The translations under genes were made by a program, and so were the position numbers. A DNA stretch of 64,000 bases from Chrysogorgia sp. JL179-B06 (taxonomy: Eukaryota > Cnidaria > Anthozoa > Scleralcyonacea > Chrysogorgiidae): NCBI GenBank assembly GCA_035772405.1, contig JAYKKM010000149.1, positions 4,525,001-4,589,000 of the forward strand, in the 5' to 3' direction. The stretch's first letter is position 1, and every line of letters begins with the position of its first letter. Below the pieces are notes generated by a model that was not told the origin of the DNA, ran no database searches, and saw only the letters and a list, made by a program, of their open reading frames with translations. This document shows positions 63,598-64,000 of this stretch, piece by piece.

Positions 63598-64000
63598 AAT
63601 AAGACTACTGTAATTTAAAGAGCCTATAACGTAAAAAATATTTATTGTCTTATTTGGAAGAACTTTTAAAACGACAAAGTAACTTCTTTTGAAGATTTTT
63701 GCTTCTTCGATTTGTTTTTGAAATATTTCAGTTTGTTTGATATGCAAATGTATGGAATTTCGTAACACATGCATAATGACTTTCCGATGAAGTTTGTGTA
63801 TCACTTTCATTCTCAAACGAAATCCTTTAAAATCAAGAAGTTTGGTGTTGTGGGAGAAACACGCGCACATGTTATTCACACTTTAGTGTTTTCATTTCAT
63901 GAAGGCAAAGATATAGCATTCTCCGATAAGTCATTATGCGTGTGTGACGAAATTCAAGCCATTTGCATATCAAACAAACTGAAATATATAAAAAAACAAA
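63598..64000. mobile_element. Foldback element, family A copy 3 (cut by window end)
   Basis: AAATATTTCAGTTTGTTTGA and TATGCAAATG on the left face CATTTGCATATCAAACAAAC at the far right. Same organisation as 824-1230 and 28770-29223. Confidence 0.55.

Overview
This is AT-rich animal nuclear DNA. The host is a metazoan, probably a cnidarian such as an anthozoan. That placement rests on the style of the repeats and the Polinton gene set and is inference; no species is claimed. Two things dominate the window. The first is the 3' half of a dynactin subunit 1 (p150Glued, DCTN1) gene on the minus strand. The second is a complete Polinton/Maverick virus-like element inserted in one of its introns.

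Host gene (20282-62695, minus strand). Fifteen exons were read by eye from conserved peptide matches and GT/AG borders. All but one junction keep the reading frame. The last exon ends in TAA at 20282. The 5' part of the gene lies beyond the right end of the window. The large introns hold LINE fragments, MITE-like foldback elements, a Tc1-like element, tRNA-derived repeats, long ATT and TA runs, a 0.6 kb minisatellite and a 2.4 kb polypurine tract.

Polinton (39153-55698, 16,546 bp). It has two 218-bp terminal inverted repeats that I read as identical, and a perfect 6-bp target duplication (GATAAC). It sits 77 bp upstream of the splice acceptor of the exon at 38976-39069. It carries 17 tightly packed candidate genes, all open, including two tiny ones of 42 and 41 aa. 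The left block (minus strand) holds a protein-primed DNA polymerase B, a SAP-like small protein and a membrane/coiled-coil protein. A repeat-rich divergent intergenic region then feeds two small membrane proteins (plus strand). A second minus-strand block holds a large unassigned protein, a tiny ORF, a lectin-like protein, a small basic ORF and a DUF2738-like candidate DNA-binding protein. A second divergent promoter only 22 bp long drives the long plus-strand block: penton-like minor capsid protein, chromodomain integrase, large membrane protein, tiny membrane protein, double jelly-roll major capsid protein, A32/FtsK packaging ATPase, unknown membrane protein, VLTF3/TFIIB-like zinc-ribbon protein and a SLATT-like two-transmembrane protein. 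A last small minus-strand ORF abuts the right repeat. Replication, integration, packaging, capsid and possibly late-transcription functions are all present. No maturation protease is recognisable.

The regulatory grammar of the element is visible. Start codons are often preceded directly by AATAAA-type A-rich motifs. Both divergent regions are framed by inverted copies of a promoter motif. Perfect or near-perfect hairpins follow several gene ends.

Left flank (1-20281). I find no host gene here. It is a mosaic of foldback/MITE elements, a 3.4 kb inverted repeat carrying a 15-bp minisatellite on both arms, a decayed Penelope-like GIY-YIG fragment, a frameshifted protein-kinase-like pseudogene and simple repeats.
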